Source of the DNA: Agapetus fuscipes
Taxonomy: Eukaryota > Arthropoda > Insecta > Trichoptera > Glossosomatidae
Length of the DNA stretch: 64,000 nucleotides
Assembly: GCA_951799405.1 (NCBI GenBank)
Contig: OX637352.1
Span: 16,254,820 to 16,318,819, forward strand
Reading direction: 5' to 3'
Program-made: the position numbers and the translations under genes
Notes under the pieces: model-generated
Database searches by the model: none
Seen by the model: the letters and a program-made list of their open reading frames with translations, nothing else
What the model was told of the DNA's origin: nothing
Shown here: positions 31,616-42,600 of the stretch, one piece after another
Layout of the letters: the number at the start of each line of letters is the position of its first letter
Numbering within the stretch: position 1 is the first letter of the stretch

Positions 31616-32849
31616 TTGAATGGTTACAACGATTTTTTTATTTTATTTTTCCGATTACCGCCCCGTAAAATGTGCCAATTGACTAAAAAAAATATTCACG
31701 GAGTTTCAGGATCATAAAATAACGGGAAAGCGAGGCTCATCGACGTTATATTTGAGAAAAATTAAAAAATCATCGATTTTTCAAATAAAATAAAAAACAT
31801 TTATTTTATAAACCTTCACTGTATTTTATAAAATGGGAAATGTGATTATCTTGACGTTTTATTCCTGCAATTATTTGTATGGAACTTTTAGTTTTGAAGA
31901 TATTCGTCATTTTATGTAGACTTGACACATTCCTCATCGGCCTGCTTAGAAAAATGAAACACCAACAGAGATAATTTTAAAATTCCATTTTAACTTGTTT
32001 TGTCTCCTTTATTTATTTATCCTTTAGCGTAAGTGAGTACCTGAGTAGTACTAACATTATTCTGAACAAAAAAGGTATAGTTTAATTACCAAAGGTCTAT
32101 TTTTGACAAAATTGACCTTTTAAAAATACCTAATATTCTAAACTATTGTAATTCTTATCTAGGATACATTGTTTTTTTCCCAAGGCTTTGAAAAAAGAAA
32201 GATGATGTACTCGTAAGCTAAAGGAAACAGATTTAGTTCACGACTAATTCCCAAACAGTGGACATTATAAAGTTTTTGAAAGTTTTCTATTTAACATCTG
32301 TCTTCTAAGGCAGCGGTTCCCAAAGTGGTGGTCCGCGAGAAAATTTCGCTGGTCCGCAGAAAAATGTGGAATATACTTACTCATCATGTTAAGTTATGTT
32401 TTAAGATGCATTAAAACATGATTCAATTCATAACAATACGTGACAAGTTATAAAAACTATAAACTAGGTACATTTTATGTGTTCTTCGATCACAATTTTT
32501 TTTATAAATATATTTAACACTTAAAAAATCCTATTAGTGGTCCGCGGGATTTAAATTATGAATTAACTGGTCCGTGAGGTCAAAAAGTTTGGCGACCGCT
32601 GTTCTAAAGCATCGACAAGCCATGCTTATCAGAGTTCAAGTTTGCGATCTAAGCGAAAAAAAGAATATTTTGCATTTAATTGGCCAAGTGTCGCATCAAA
32701 TTATTAGTTCTAATTAACCATCAAATGGCCCGTTATTTTATGATCCTGAAACTCTGTGAATATTTTTTTTAGTCAATTGGCACATTTTAGGGGGCGGCAA
32801 TCGTCATTCGAACAAAATTTTTTTTTCATACATCGAAAAAACCAGTCGA
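31616..32849. mobile_element. DNA transposon nested in a LINE tail, 1.2 kb, long inverted repeats
   Basis: The arms at about 31649-31730 and 32725-32815 are inverted copies (AAATGTGCCAATTGACTAAA and complement). The outer ends are a weaker TGGTT..CGAT match. GTGGGCAT is duplicated exactly at 31608-31615 and 32850-32857. No coding sequence was seen. Confidence 0.8.
32311..32601. mobile_element. Small hAT MITE, innermost of the nest
   Basis: It begins CAGCGGTTCCCAAAGTGGTG and ends CAAAAAGTTTGGCGACCGCTG-like, the typical inverted ends of Charlie/Tip100-type hAT elements. The flanks TTCTAAGG and TTCTAAAG form a 7-of-8 target duplication. It is 291 bp and non-coding. Confidence 0.85.
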
Positions 32850-34130
32850 GTGGGCATGCATTCGAGAGCTTTTTAAATTAATATATTATTGCAACTTAGA
32901 TTAAAGATTAAATATTATTGTAAGAAATATTTTCACACTATTCATTTTAAAAATTGTAAATAATTCAAGTTATAAAGGAAGTTCAAAAATCAATTTTGGT
33001 CTCGGCTGATAAGAGTCAAATAACAATGACATTATGTGTCATTGTTAGTTGAGGTTTATTCGCAGTAGCAAAATATTGGAAATTATTTTTCGATGGATTA
33101 TCCGAATTCGCATTTTTCTTAGCGTGCAAGCTTCACAGTTCTTCTTAATAAATAAAACTCACTGTGATATTTTATTTTAATCTGTTATAATGGACTTTCA
33201 CAAAGTTACTGCCGAAAATCTTCATAATTCACAGTTCCAGCTAACTAAATACAACGGATTTCGTCTAAGCAACTCGGCCGAGTGGACTCATAAGTTGAAT
33301 GTCTTCTTCAAATGTGCGGACCTCATTGTTATACTTGCAATATTGAATTCTGTTACATAAATGCATTATCAATGTTGAAAAAAAAGACTGTTGAAAAAAA
33401 TATTTTTCAAATTGATTTTGAGTGTTCAGCCGTGAGTATTATTTATCTCACGGCTGAACACTAATATAATAATAAGTATAAATTTACTAAGTTTGAAAAA
33501 CACAAATTTTGAAAAGAATTAAGTTAGCAAAAAATAAAGTAATTTAATTACAATATTTTAATCTCATATTTCTTATTTTCTTTTTTTACATTCCTACTAT
33601 ATTTTTATTTTACAGTTAATAATTTTCTGTATAGACTTTTTTTCGTTTTCGTTTTTGTTTTGTTTTAAAAAAAATCTTTGTTTAATTTTAGATTTCATAT
33701 TTTTTATTTAATTTTTTTTCTTCAATTTTTACGTTGTAAGACTATTTCTGTCTTTTCCATTATTTTTTTTATTTGAGCTTTCTAAATATTGAATTTCAAA
33801 TTATCCTACATTTGTACATTTTTTTATAGTTTAATTTTTTGTATTTTCGTCAAATTTTCATTTTTGTCCATCTTTTATTTTTGATGAAATTTATTAAATA
33901 ATGTATTATTTTTCAAAATACTTTTTTGGACTTTTTTGGTTTTTACTCTCTAAGTTTACATTTTCCACCATTTGATTAGCTGAATTTTCGATGGTGAATA
34001 GGGGGGGGGGGGGGGGGCGCCTCAAAAAATCTCGCCCAGGGCGCTGGTAGTGCTAAAACCGGCACTGTGGATATCCCATTCATTCGCAATTTTAATTATT
34101 TTTTTGTGCATTGGGAAAAAAACTACTGAC

Positions 34131-34296
34131 CTGTCTGTTTGCCTGTAGCTGTGCCCTCTGCCCGGATCCTCCACTGGGCATGGCACATACCTGCTGCATC
34201 AGCAGAAGCCCCACAACAACACTCGTCCACATCTTGATATGAAATGTGGCAGTAGCGCATCAACAATCCTTCATCTCTACTTCGTTGTGAACACAT
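34131..34296 (-). CDS. Possible cysteine-rich internal exon (55 codons, phase 1)
   Basis: On the minus strand an acceptor (GTTTTTGCTCAG) is followed by an open 166-nt stretch that ends at a good donor (ACAG then GTCAGT). The peptide has six cysteines in the pattern C-X13-C-X9-CCC-X9-C, including the triplet DECCCG. It looks coding: balanced codons, GC above the surroundings, and no resemblance to the adjacent satellite. I do not recognise the family. Its phase-1 end cannot join directly to the exon at 28655, because an in-frame stop would form. If the two belong to one gene, another exon must lie between. It sits just outside a nested transposon block and just before a tandem array, so a repeat origin is not excluded. 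Confidence 0.4.
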
Positions 34297-34369
34297 CTGA
34301 GCAAAAACACTAAACATAGGCGCAACGTCTTCTAGGAAACGCGATAGTTTACAGTTCGGTGCCATGTTA

Positions 34370-35170
34370 GAACGGCACAGTGACAAAACAACACGCGCCC
34401 CAACGATACATGACAGAACGACACATAAGACAACGACACATAAAAGAGCGACAGAATGACAAAACGACACATGACAGAACGATACTGTGGAAAAATGACA
34501 CATGACATAACGACACATAAGACAACGACACAGTGACAAAACGACACAAAACAGAACGACAGAATGACAAAACGGCACATGACAGAACGATACTGTAGAA
34601 AAATGACACATGACATAACGACACAGCGACAAAAAGAACCCATATCAGAACGACAGAATGACAAAACGACACATAACAGAACGATACTGTAGAAAAATGA
34701 CACATGACATAACGACACAGCGACAAAAAGAACCCATAACAGAACGACAGAATGACAAAACGACACATGACAGAACGATACTGTGAAAAATGACACATGA
34801 CATAACGACACAGCGACAAAAAGAACCCATAACAGAACGACAGAATGACAAAACGACACATGACAGAACGATACTGTGAAAAATGACACATGACATAACG
34901 GCACAGCGACAAAAAGAACCCATAACAGAACGACAGAATGACAAAACGACACATGACAGAACGTTACTGTGGCAAAATGACACATGACATAACGACACAT
35001 AAGACAACGACACAGTGACAAAACGACACATAACAGAACGACACAGTAAAAAAACAAAAAAACAACAGAACGACACATGATAGAAGGATACATGACAAAA
35101 CGACACAGTGACAAAACAAAACGTGACCTAACAATACATGACAGAACAACACAGGATAGAACGACACATT
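34370..35170. repeat. Complex minisatellite, about 90-95-bp higher-order unit
   Basis: Short blocks such as ACGACACATGACAGAACGAT and GACAAAAAGAACCCATA recur. A unit of about 93 bp is clear at 34640-34970. The long minus-strand frames across it (up to 260 codons of SLCRYVMCHF type) are a by-product of the repeat. Confidence 0.92.
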
Positions 35171-35256
35171 ATATTACATTACAATAATAAAACATCAGAA
35201 TTAAGTCACTATGTTGCTAAATTAATCACTATGACAGAACATTATATGACATTATG

Positions 35257-35555
35257 ACCAGTCAGTAGTCCAGTGGTAACACTTCTGCCTCATAAATGGA
35301 AGGTTGGGGGTTCGAATCCCGGCGGAACACAGCAAATATACCATTTATTTTTCAAATTTGCTCTACGCTGGGTTAAAAAAATCATAAACCTTTACCTAAG
35401 TCCGGTCAACAAAAGGTCCATCCAGGCTTACAATAAATTGGGTCTTGCATGAGAATTGGCGCTTTTTACAGCAACGGCCAAGCTCGCAGAGGGCTCTTGA
35501 GGTGTGATACACACGAAAACAGCGCTCACCAAATAAATCAGCCTAATTTAATTAA
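35257..35555 (+). mobile_element. Type A tRNA-derived SINE between two minisatellites
   Basis: GACCAGTCAGTAGTCCAGTG head, B box GGTTCGAATCCC at 35310, end AAACAGCGCTCACCAAATAA. Confidence 0.88.
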
Positions 35556-35571
35556 TGTAATTTTAATGGCA

Positions 35572-35800
35572 GACCGTCACATGACAGAACGTCACATGAC
35601 AGAACGTCACATGACAGAACGTCACATGACACAACGTCACATGACAGAACGTCACATGACAGAACGTCACATGACAGAACGTCACATGACAGAACGTCAC
35701 ATGACAGAACGTCACATGACAGAACGTCACATGACAGAACGTCACATGACAGAACGTCACATGACAGAACGTCACATGACAGAACGTCACATGACAGATC
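35572..35800. repeat. 15-bp tandem array, about 15 copies
   Basis: GTCACATGACAGAAC repeats about 15 times with a single change (ACACAAC near 35630). Being a multiple of three, it stays open in several frames (MTERH or CHVTF repeats). That is not evidence of coding. Confidence 0.95.
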
Positions 35801-36149
35801 GACAAAACATTACAATTACAAAATATAACAGGAAAGTAGGTACATCACAATGACAGAACATCACATGACATTACATCACAATGACAAAACATCATAGGAA
35901 AGTAGGTAGGTAAATTACAATGACAAAAACATACAAATATCTAATTCCGTAGATTTACATTTTGTAGGAAGGGAATGATATCGGTCGGCAGAAATGACGG
36001 TGGAATTTTCTCTGTTACTATCATTTGCACTCGGTCTATAGCTACTACAGCGGGTACATGCTACTTATGAGAGCGTTCTACTGACCTGCATTTGCCAGAT
36101 CTATTTTATCATAGACTTATTAATTTCTTTTTCATCATTCTTTCTTATC

Positions 36150-37085
36150 ATTCCTTGACTTATAGGTTGGTATGAGGCTGACCACCCATCTATCTATCTA
36201 TAATCTAAGCTGCAAGATATGTTAACATTTCAGGCTCATATTAAATGCATGCCCACCGATACACATTCTGCATGTGTGTATACTGATAAACAAAACCTCA
36301 CATGAACATAAACCTTGCAACTCCTGCCGCCTTTACCTGAAACCGGGGGGGCATTGGCAAAAGTGAAAAAAATTGTACAGCACGGGGGGTCACCCTCATA
36401 CCAACCTATCAGTCAAGGATACTGTTAAAAAAAGGTTCATTTTGCCAATGTCACCCCGGTGTCAGAGAAGGTCGGCTTTTGTCAGGACTTATGTTCATTT
36501 GAGAATGGGTTTTATTTTAAGTGAAAGATTGACGAGTGGCACATCTAGGAGTGGCTAGAGACGGGCTGAGAAACAAGAATGAATTGTACAGTGTAAACCT
36601 TGCTTTAGAATATCAAACAGAATTTCCTCATATGACAGAGTTCATAGTTCATACATTGATAACAGTTCATTTCAAAATAATAAATAAAAACTATTTATAC
36701 TACATACATCAACTTCGTATTTGTAAATAAACTAAGCTGTAAGTCCGGTCGATAGCTCAGTTGGTAGACTGCTTGCATTCTATGACAAAGACCTAGGTTT
36801 GATCATCATAGAAGGTGTCAGAAATGACTTCCGTTCTAATCTAATCTAAGTTGCAAATATATGTAACATGAAAGATTCACATTATATGCATTTTCGCAAG
36901 CAGACAGGTATAAGTTCGGGCTCAAATATGCCGCATGTGGACGTACAATAAGAAAACCCGAATCTCAAATGAACATACACCCTGCAACTCCTGCCGACCT
37001 TTCCTGAAACAGGGGTGACATTGGCAAAGTGAACATTTTCTACTGTATGGGTGGTCAGCCGCATACCAACCTATAAGTCAAGGAA
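36150..37085. repeat. Damaged GATTA-tail LINE ends and a type B SINE head
   Basis: Partial tails lie at 36155-36195 (+), 36200-36420 (-), 36425-36525 (+) and 36835-37085 (-). The SINE head GGTCGATAGCTCAGTTGGTA is at 36748. No gene was seen. Confidence 0.65.
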
Positions 37086-37189
37086 CATACACAACAAATT
37101 ACATTTTCAACAAATTAAACGTTCGGTGTCTATTTCAATAATCAGGGAAGAATTGAGGGAAGACGAGCTCCAGGTCGAAGAAGAACATG

Positions 37190-37610
37190 AACGCTACTAA
37201 GCTACACATATAGTTTAACTTCTTGCTGCGTTTTCTCCAAAGAGCTCGCATTTCCCGAGTATTTATTTTTACAGGTGAGATGTCCGACCTTACGCCAACC
37301 ACCACAGTTGAATTGGGAATTCCTAGCTCCCGACGTCACAGGTACTAATTCCTTGTAAAGGCTGACCGGTCCGTAGCTCAGTGGTAACACTGCGGGCTCT
37401 GAATGGGAAGGTTGTGGGTTTGAATCCCGGCGGAGCACAAAAAATATACCACTTATATTTATAAATTTGCTCTTCGCTGGGTTGAAAAATTCATAAACCT
37501 TTACCAATGACCGGTCACCAAAGGTCCTTCCAGCCTAACAGCAACTGGGTCTTGCTTGAGTATTGGCGCTTTGTAGCGACGACCAAGCTCGTACACCTCT
37601 GCGGCACTAC
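37190..37610. mobile_element. Type B SINE (-) joined to type A SINE (+)
   Basis: 37190-37360 is a minus-strand type B 3' part. 37365-37610 is a plus-strand type A with B box GGTTTGAATCCC at 37418. The head-to-head order differs from the usual A-then-B fusion. Confidence 0.75.
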
Positions 37611-37680
37611 AACAAGTGTCATAGACCCCTAGAGTCTCTAGAATCTAGGGAGTCTCCCGCACAGGATTTCTTAAAAAAAA

Positions 37681-39190
37681 AAGTATCACTTGCCGGTATT
37701 TTATTTTGAGTTGGAAATAAAACAGCAAAACGGCGAATCATTTCCGACACCTTTGCTGGGGATCGAGCCCCAGCCCTCGGCATAGAATGCAAGCATTTTA
37801 ACAACTTAGTTGATGATTTTCAACTAAAGTGCTAAAAAACTGTCAACACAGCAGTTTGTGGTAAAATGATGGAGAGTGCTATTGTGAGGAGTATATAATA
37901 TAAAAGAGTACTTCAGGTATGACTCTTTACAGCAGAGAGTATGCATTTGTTAAACATTTGTTATACTTATTACATAAGTAGGTATATAAGTAAGAGACCA
38001 AAGGCGGAACTCAAAATCTAAATCAAAATCTTAATCTATTCCCAGCAAGAGGGTGTCGGAAATGATTCACCGTTTTGGTGTTTTATTTCCAACTCAAAAT
38101 AAAATACCGGCAAGTGCTATTCAGCCTTCACAAGAAATTAGTACCTGTGACGACGGGAGCTGGGAAATCCTCAATTCAACTGAGGTGGTAGGCGTAAGGT
38201 CGGACATCTAAAAAATCTAAATCTAAGCTGCAAAGATATGTATCATTTGAGATTCATATTAAATGCATTCCAACAAGCAGACACGCATAATTTCGCGCTT
38301 ACACATGCCGCATGTGGACCTACAATATAAAAACCAAATTCTCAAATGGACATAAGCCCTGCAACTCTAGCCGACCTTCCCTGAAACAGGGATGACATTG
38401 GCAAAGTGAACCATTTTTTACAGTATGGGTGGTCAGCCTCACACCAACCTATAAGTCAAGGAATTGAGGTTGGTATGAAATCTCTCTCATAATAATAACA
38501 ATAATAATAATATTAGGATGATTTTTTTGGTGAGTTTTGTTTTTGTGTGTATCACACCTCAAGAGCCCTCTGCGAGCTTGGTCGTCGCTGCAGAAAGCAC
38601 CAATTCTCAAGCAAGACCCAGTTGCTTTAAGGCAGGATGGACCTTTTGTGACAGGTCTTTGGTAATGGTATATGAATTATTCACCCAGGGAAAAGCATAT
38701 TTGAAAATATAAATTAAATATATTTTGTTGTGTACTGCCGGGATTCGAACCCAAAACCTTCCATTTACGATTCGGAAGTGTTAAACAATAGACTACGGAC
38801 CGGTTTACTCAGCCATCACAAGAAATGAGTACCAGCCGCTTCGGGAGCTGTGATACCCCACTTCAACTGAAGTAGTTAACCCAAGGGTGGCTCCCTTATC
38901 CGTAAAACTAAATTAGTTCCACTCGCACCGATTCCAAACGTCTTGACCGGTCCGTAGTCCAGTGGCAACACTTCGGACTCGTAAATAGAAGGTTATGGAT
39001 TCGGATCCCGGCGGAGCACAAAAAATATACCACTTATATTTCCAAATATGCTTTTCGCTGGGTTGAAATATTCATCAAACCTTTACCAAAGACCGGTCAT
39101 TAAAAATCCATCCAGCCTTACAGCAACTGGGTCTTGCTTGAGTATTGGCGCTTTGTAGTGACGACCAAGCTCTTACACCTCTGCGGCACT
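37681..39190. mobile_element. SINE and LINE-tail cluster upstream of the secreted-protein genes
   Basis: Type B pieces lie at 37683-37812 (-) and 38045-38205 (+); a GATTA-family tail at 38205-38465 (-); type A at 38517-38800 (-); a type B 3' end at 38805-38930 (+); and type A at 38943-39180 (+). No coding exon was seen between them. Confidence 0.7.
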
Positions 39191-39553
39191 TCAACAAATA
39201 AACCCCTAGAGTCTCTAGAATCTAGGGAGTCTCCCGCACAGGATTTCTTAAAAAAAAAAAAAAAAACAGAAAATGTCCCCCCCTGTGGGTACGCCCCTGG
39301 CTACATGAAGCCACACACGTTCGCTACCCATACATAATTATTGTTTTGTTTATGTTTTTCCTCTGTGAATTGAATACCCCAAGTACAAAAGCATTCCGTG
39401 TTCACTCGGCCGCAGAGTTTTACCAACGCTTCATGAAAACAACTATGAAAACTGCAACTCTCGTGAGAGGCGTTGCGGTACACGCTTTGTAGGGAATAAA
39501 CGTTATTTTGAACGTTTGTGATACATGCCGGGAGTCTCCATGGATAAGTGTAC

Positions 39554-39581
39554 TATAATAATACGTATTAGTCTCTTCAGT
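39554..39581 (+). promoter_or_regulatory. Core promoter of the 98-residue secreted protein gene
   Basis: A TATAATAA box lies at 39554-39561. A perfect arthropod TCAGT initiator at 39577-39581 sets +1 at about 39579. The leader is about 59 nt before the ATG at 39638. Confidence 0.5.
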
Positions 39582-39637
39582 GGTGTCGATAGTGACTGAC
39601 GTATCTTGAATATAACTAATACTCTGCATACCCAGAA

Positions 39638-42600
39638 ATGGCGGCTAAACTCATTTTCCTAATCGTTGGACTCTTCTTAGTGGCTCAGGTATTTCATAAT
39701 TTTTAGACCATCTCCTAGCCCTTTCTCATATATTTATTTACTTTCTGATTATTTCCTTGCCCTTTGGCATATGTTAAGTTCTTTGCTGACCATTTTCTAG
39801 CCCTTTCTCATATATTTATTTACTTTCTGATTATTTCCTTGCCCTTAGGCATATGTTTAGTAATTAGGTGACCATTTTCTAGCCCTTTCTCATATATTTA
39901 ATTACTTTCTGATTATTTCCTATCCCTTTGGCAAATGTTTAGTTCTTTGCTGACCATTTTCTAGCCCTTTGGCAAATGCTTAGTTCTTTGCTGACCATTC
40001 CCTAGCCCTGTGTCATGTTTATATATTTTCTAACCAAATTTTCTAGCCCTTAGTCATTTATTAAATATTTAACTAACCATTGCGTAATCTTTTGTCATAT
40101 ATTTCGTATTTTTCCGACTCTTTCCAAGTTGTTTGTCACATATTTAGTATCGAAATGACCGTTTTTTAGCCCTTTGCCATAAATTTAGTTCCTTACTGAT
40201 TATTTCCTAGCCCTTTGTCATATATTATGTATTTTCACACCATTTTCTAGCCCTTTGTCATATATTTATTTCCTTGCCTTTTTTCATGTAACTAGTATTT
40301 TCCGACCATTTCTTAGCCCTTTGTCGAGTATTTAGTATATCACGGATCATTTTTTTAGCCCTTCGCCATAAATTTAGTTCCTTTCTGATTACTTTTTGGC
40401 CCTTTTTTATAGATTTATTTCCTTTCGCTTTGTCATATACTCGTATTTAGTTCTTTGCTGACCAATTTCTAGCTCCTGTCATATGCAAAATATTTTACTA
40501 ACTATTTTCTAACCTTTTGGCATATATATTTAGTATTTTTCGGACTCTTTTCTAGGTTTTTATCAGATATTTATGTCTTTTGTTTCATATTTAGTACCTC
40601 ACTGACCATTTTATAGCTCTTGGTCAGATATTTAGTATCTTGTTGATTATTTACTAGCCCTTTGTCACATATTTAGTATCTTGTTGGCCATTTCCTAGCC
40701 CTTTATCACATATTTAGTATCTTGTTGACCACTTCATAGACCTTCGTTACATATTTAGTATCTTGTTGACCACTTCCTAGCCCTATGTCATAAATCGTAT
40801 ACGTACCTTGCTAACTATTTTCTTGCCCTTTGTTTTTTCAAATATTTATTATTTTTTATGGTGAAGCCCTATTCATTTTTTATAGATTTAGTACCTTGTT
40901 GACCATTTACTAGCCCTTTGTTTTCACAAATTAACATTAATTTATTATCTCACTGGAAATTCAACCAAAGTTCCATCAAGCCTTACAGCAACTGGGTCTT
41001 GCTTGTGATTTGGCGCTTTGTAGCGACGACGATCAAGCTCGTAAAAAGGTCGATAGCTCAATTGGTAGAATGCTTGCATTCCATGCCGAGAGCAAGGGTT
41101 CGATCTCAAAAGGTTTACTCAGCCTTCACAAGAAATGAGAACCAGCCCCCCCGGGAGCTGGGAAACCCCCACTTCAACTGAAAGCGGTTGGTGTGAGGCC
41201 GGCCCCCTTACCTGTAAAAATAAATAGGTCCCGAAGCGCCACATGCGACCCCTTCGGGGAAAACGCAGGCAAGAAGTTACACTATATGTGTAGCTTAGTT
41301 GCGTTTTTTTACATTGCTTTGCTTTTTTTATGCATTTAGTATCTTGGCGACCATTTTGTAGCCCTTTGTTGTATACTGAAGATTATTTAAGTAAATAATA
41401 AAAATAACTATTGTCGTCTATTGATTATATACGCAGTAAAGTCCATTTCTATCCCACACTCATTACATTTGTATGTACGAATATAAAGATAAATAAAATA
41501 TGATGACTTAAGTATAGTTTATCAAATGAAATAAGTAAATAAATGAATTATCAATGTAGAAACGTCACTGGTTTTTTTTTACTAAATTGCTGACTGTCTA
41601 ATTGACAAAAAAAATATTGTTTTGATTTTAATATTAAATTAAATGGAACACAAATAATATATTTATGTTTATAATGAGTAAGCATAATTTAAAAAAAAGG
41701 ATTGTTGTGATGTTTGCCCGCCGAGAAAAAAACTTTTGGGCAGGTTGTTCCAATGATGAAGCATGTTCCAGGTCCTCGCGGATGCTCCAGCAACTCCTGA
41801 CGCTGCGGCTCCAGCTGGTGGAGCAGCCATCGACTTTGACAAAATCTCCAAGAATGTCAAGACCTTCATAGACGACAACGTCAAGGTATAATACAATATA
41901 ATCACGTTACGATGACTTATTTGTTGAGCGCTGTTTTTGAGTGAATCACACCTCAAAAACCCCTGTGCGAGCTTGGTTTTCGCTGTAGAAAGCACAAATT
42001 ATCAAACATGACCCTGTTGCAGTGAGGCTGGATGGATCTTTCGCGACCGGTATTTGGAAAAGGCAGATTAATTTCTCAAACCCGAGAAGAGCAACTAAAA
42101 CGCAACTAAGCTGCACATATAGTGTAACTTCTTGCCGCGTTATCCCCGAAGGAGTCACATGTGGCGAGTTGAACCTATTTATTTTACAGGTAAGGGGGCC
42201 GGCCTCACACCAACCACTTTCAGTTGAAGTGTGGTGTGAGTTTCCCAGCTCCTGGGGGGGCTGGTTCTCATTTCTTGTGAAGGCTGAGTAAGCCTTGAGA
42301 TCGAACCCTTGCTCTCAAGCATTCTACCAATTGAGCTATCGACCTTTTTACAAGCTTGCCCATTTGCTGTAAGGCTGGATGGACCTTTGGTGACCGGTCA
42401 TTGGTAAAGGTTTATGATGTTTTTCAACCCAGCGAAGAGCAAATTTGAAAATATAAACGGTATATTTGTTGTGCTCCGCTGGGATTCAAACCCACAACCT
42501 TCCATTCAGAATCCGAAGTGTTTCCACTAAACTACGGACCGGTCAGTAGTATGTAAATACGAAATACGCAGTAGGGATGGGTCATTATTACTTGATGGAT

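Larger units (their letters stand above)
31088..32905 (+). pseudogene. LINE 3' end inside the 3.35-kb transposon, itself split
   Basis: 31088-31340 encodes broken MERMSDERLTKKVY and GRGRPRK blocks. 31425-31615 is the 3' UTR. 32858-32905 is its end, after the nested 1.2-kb element. Confidence 0.75.
30715..34067. mobile_element. hAT-like transposon, 3.35 kb with nested insertions
   Basis: The left end CAGTGCCGGCGCTAG and the right end GCACTACCAGCGCC...CCGGCACTG form inverted termini. TGGATATC flanks both sides (30707-30714, 34068-34075). It was inserted into a minus-strand LINE fragment. The termini hold GC-rich GGGCGCC blocks, and a run of 19 G lies at about 34000-34017. No transposase frame is left. 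Confidence 0.85.

Noticed and set aside
28655..34296. Joining the 34296-34131 exon directly to the 28655 exon as one gene
   Set aside because: The phase-1 donor would create an in-frame TGA at the junction, so a direct join is excluded.
34332..35114. A minus-strand open frame of 260 codons with repeated SLCRYVMCHF-like words
   Set aside because: It follows the minisatellite exactly, neighbouring frames are open too, and no start context or splice sites support it.
35449..35853. An open frame with repeated HMTER pentapeptides
   Set aside because: The 15-bp repeat unit is a multiple of three, so the frame is open by arithmetic. The complementary strand is open as well, and the start lies in a SINE.
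37418..37429. Several perfect tRNA A- and B-box pairs that look like tRNA genes
   Set aside because: The sequences between the boxes do not fold as full tRNAs with acceptor stems, and each is followed by a SINE body and tail.
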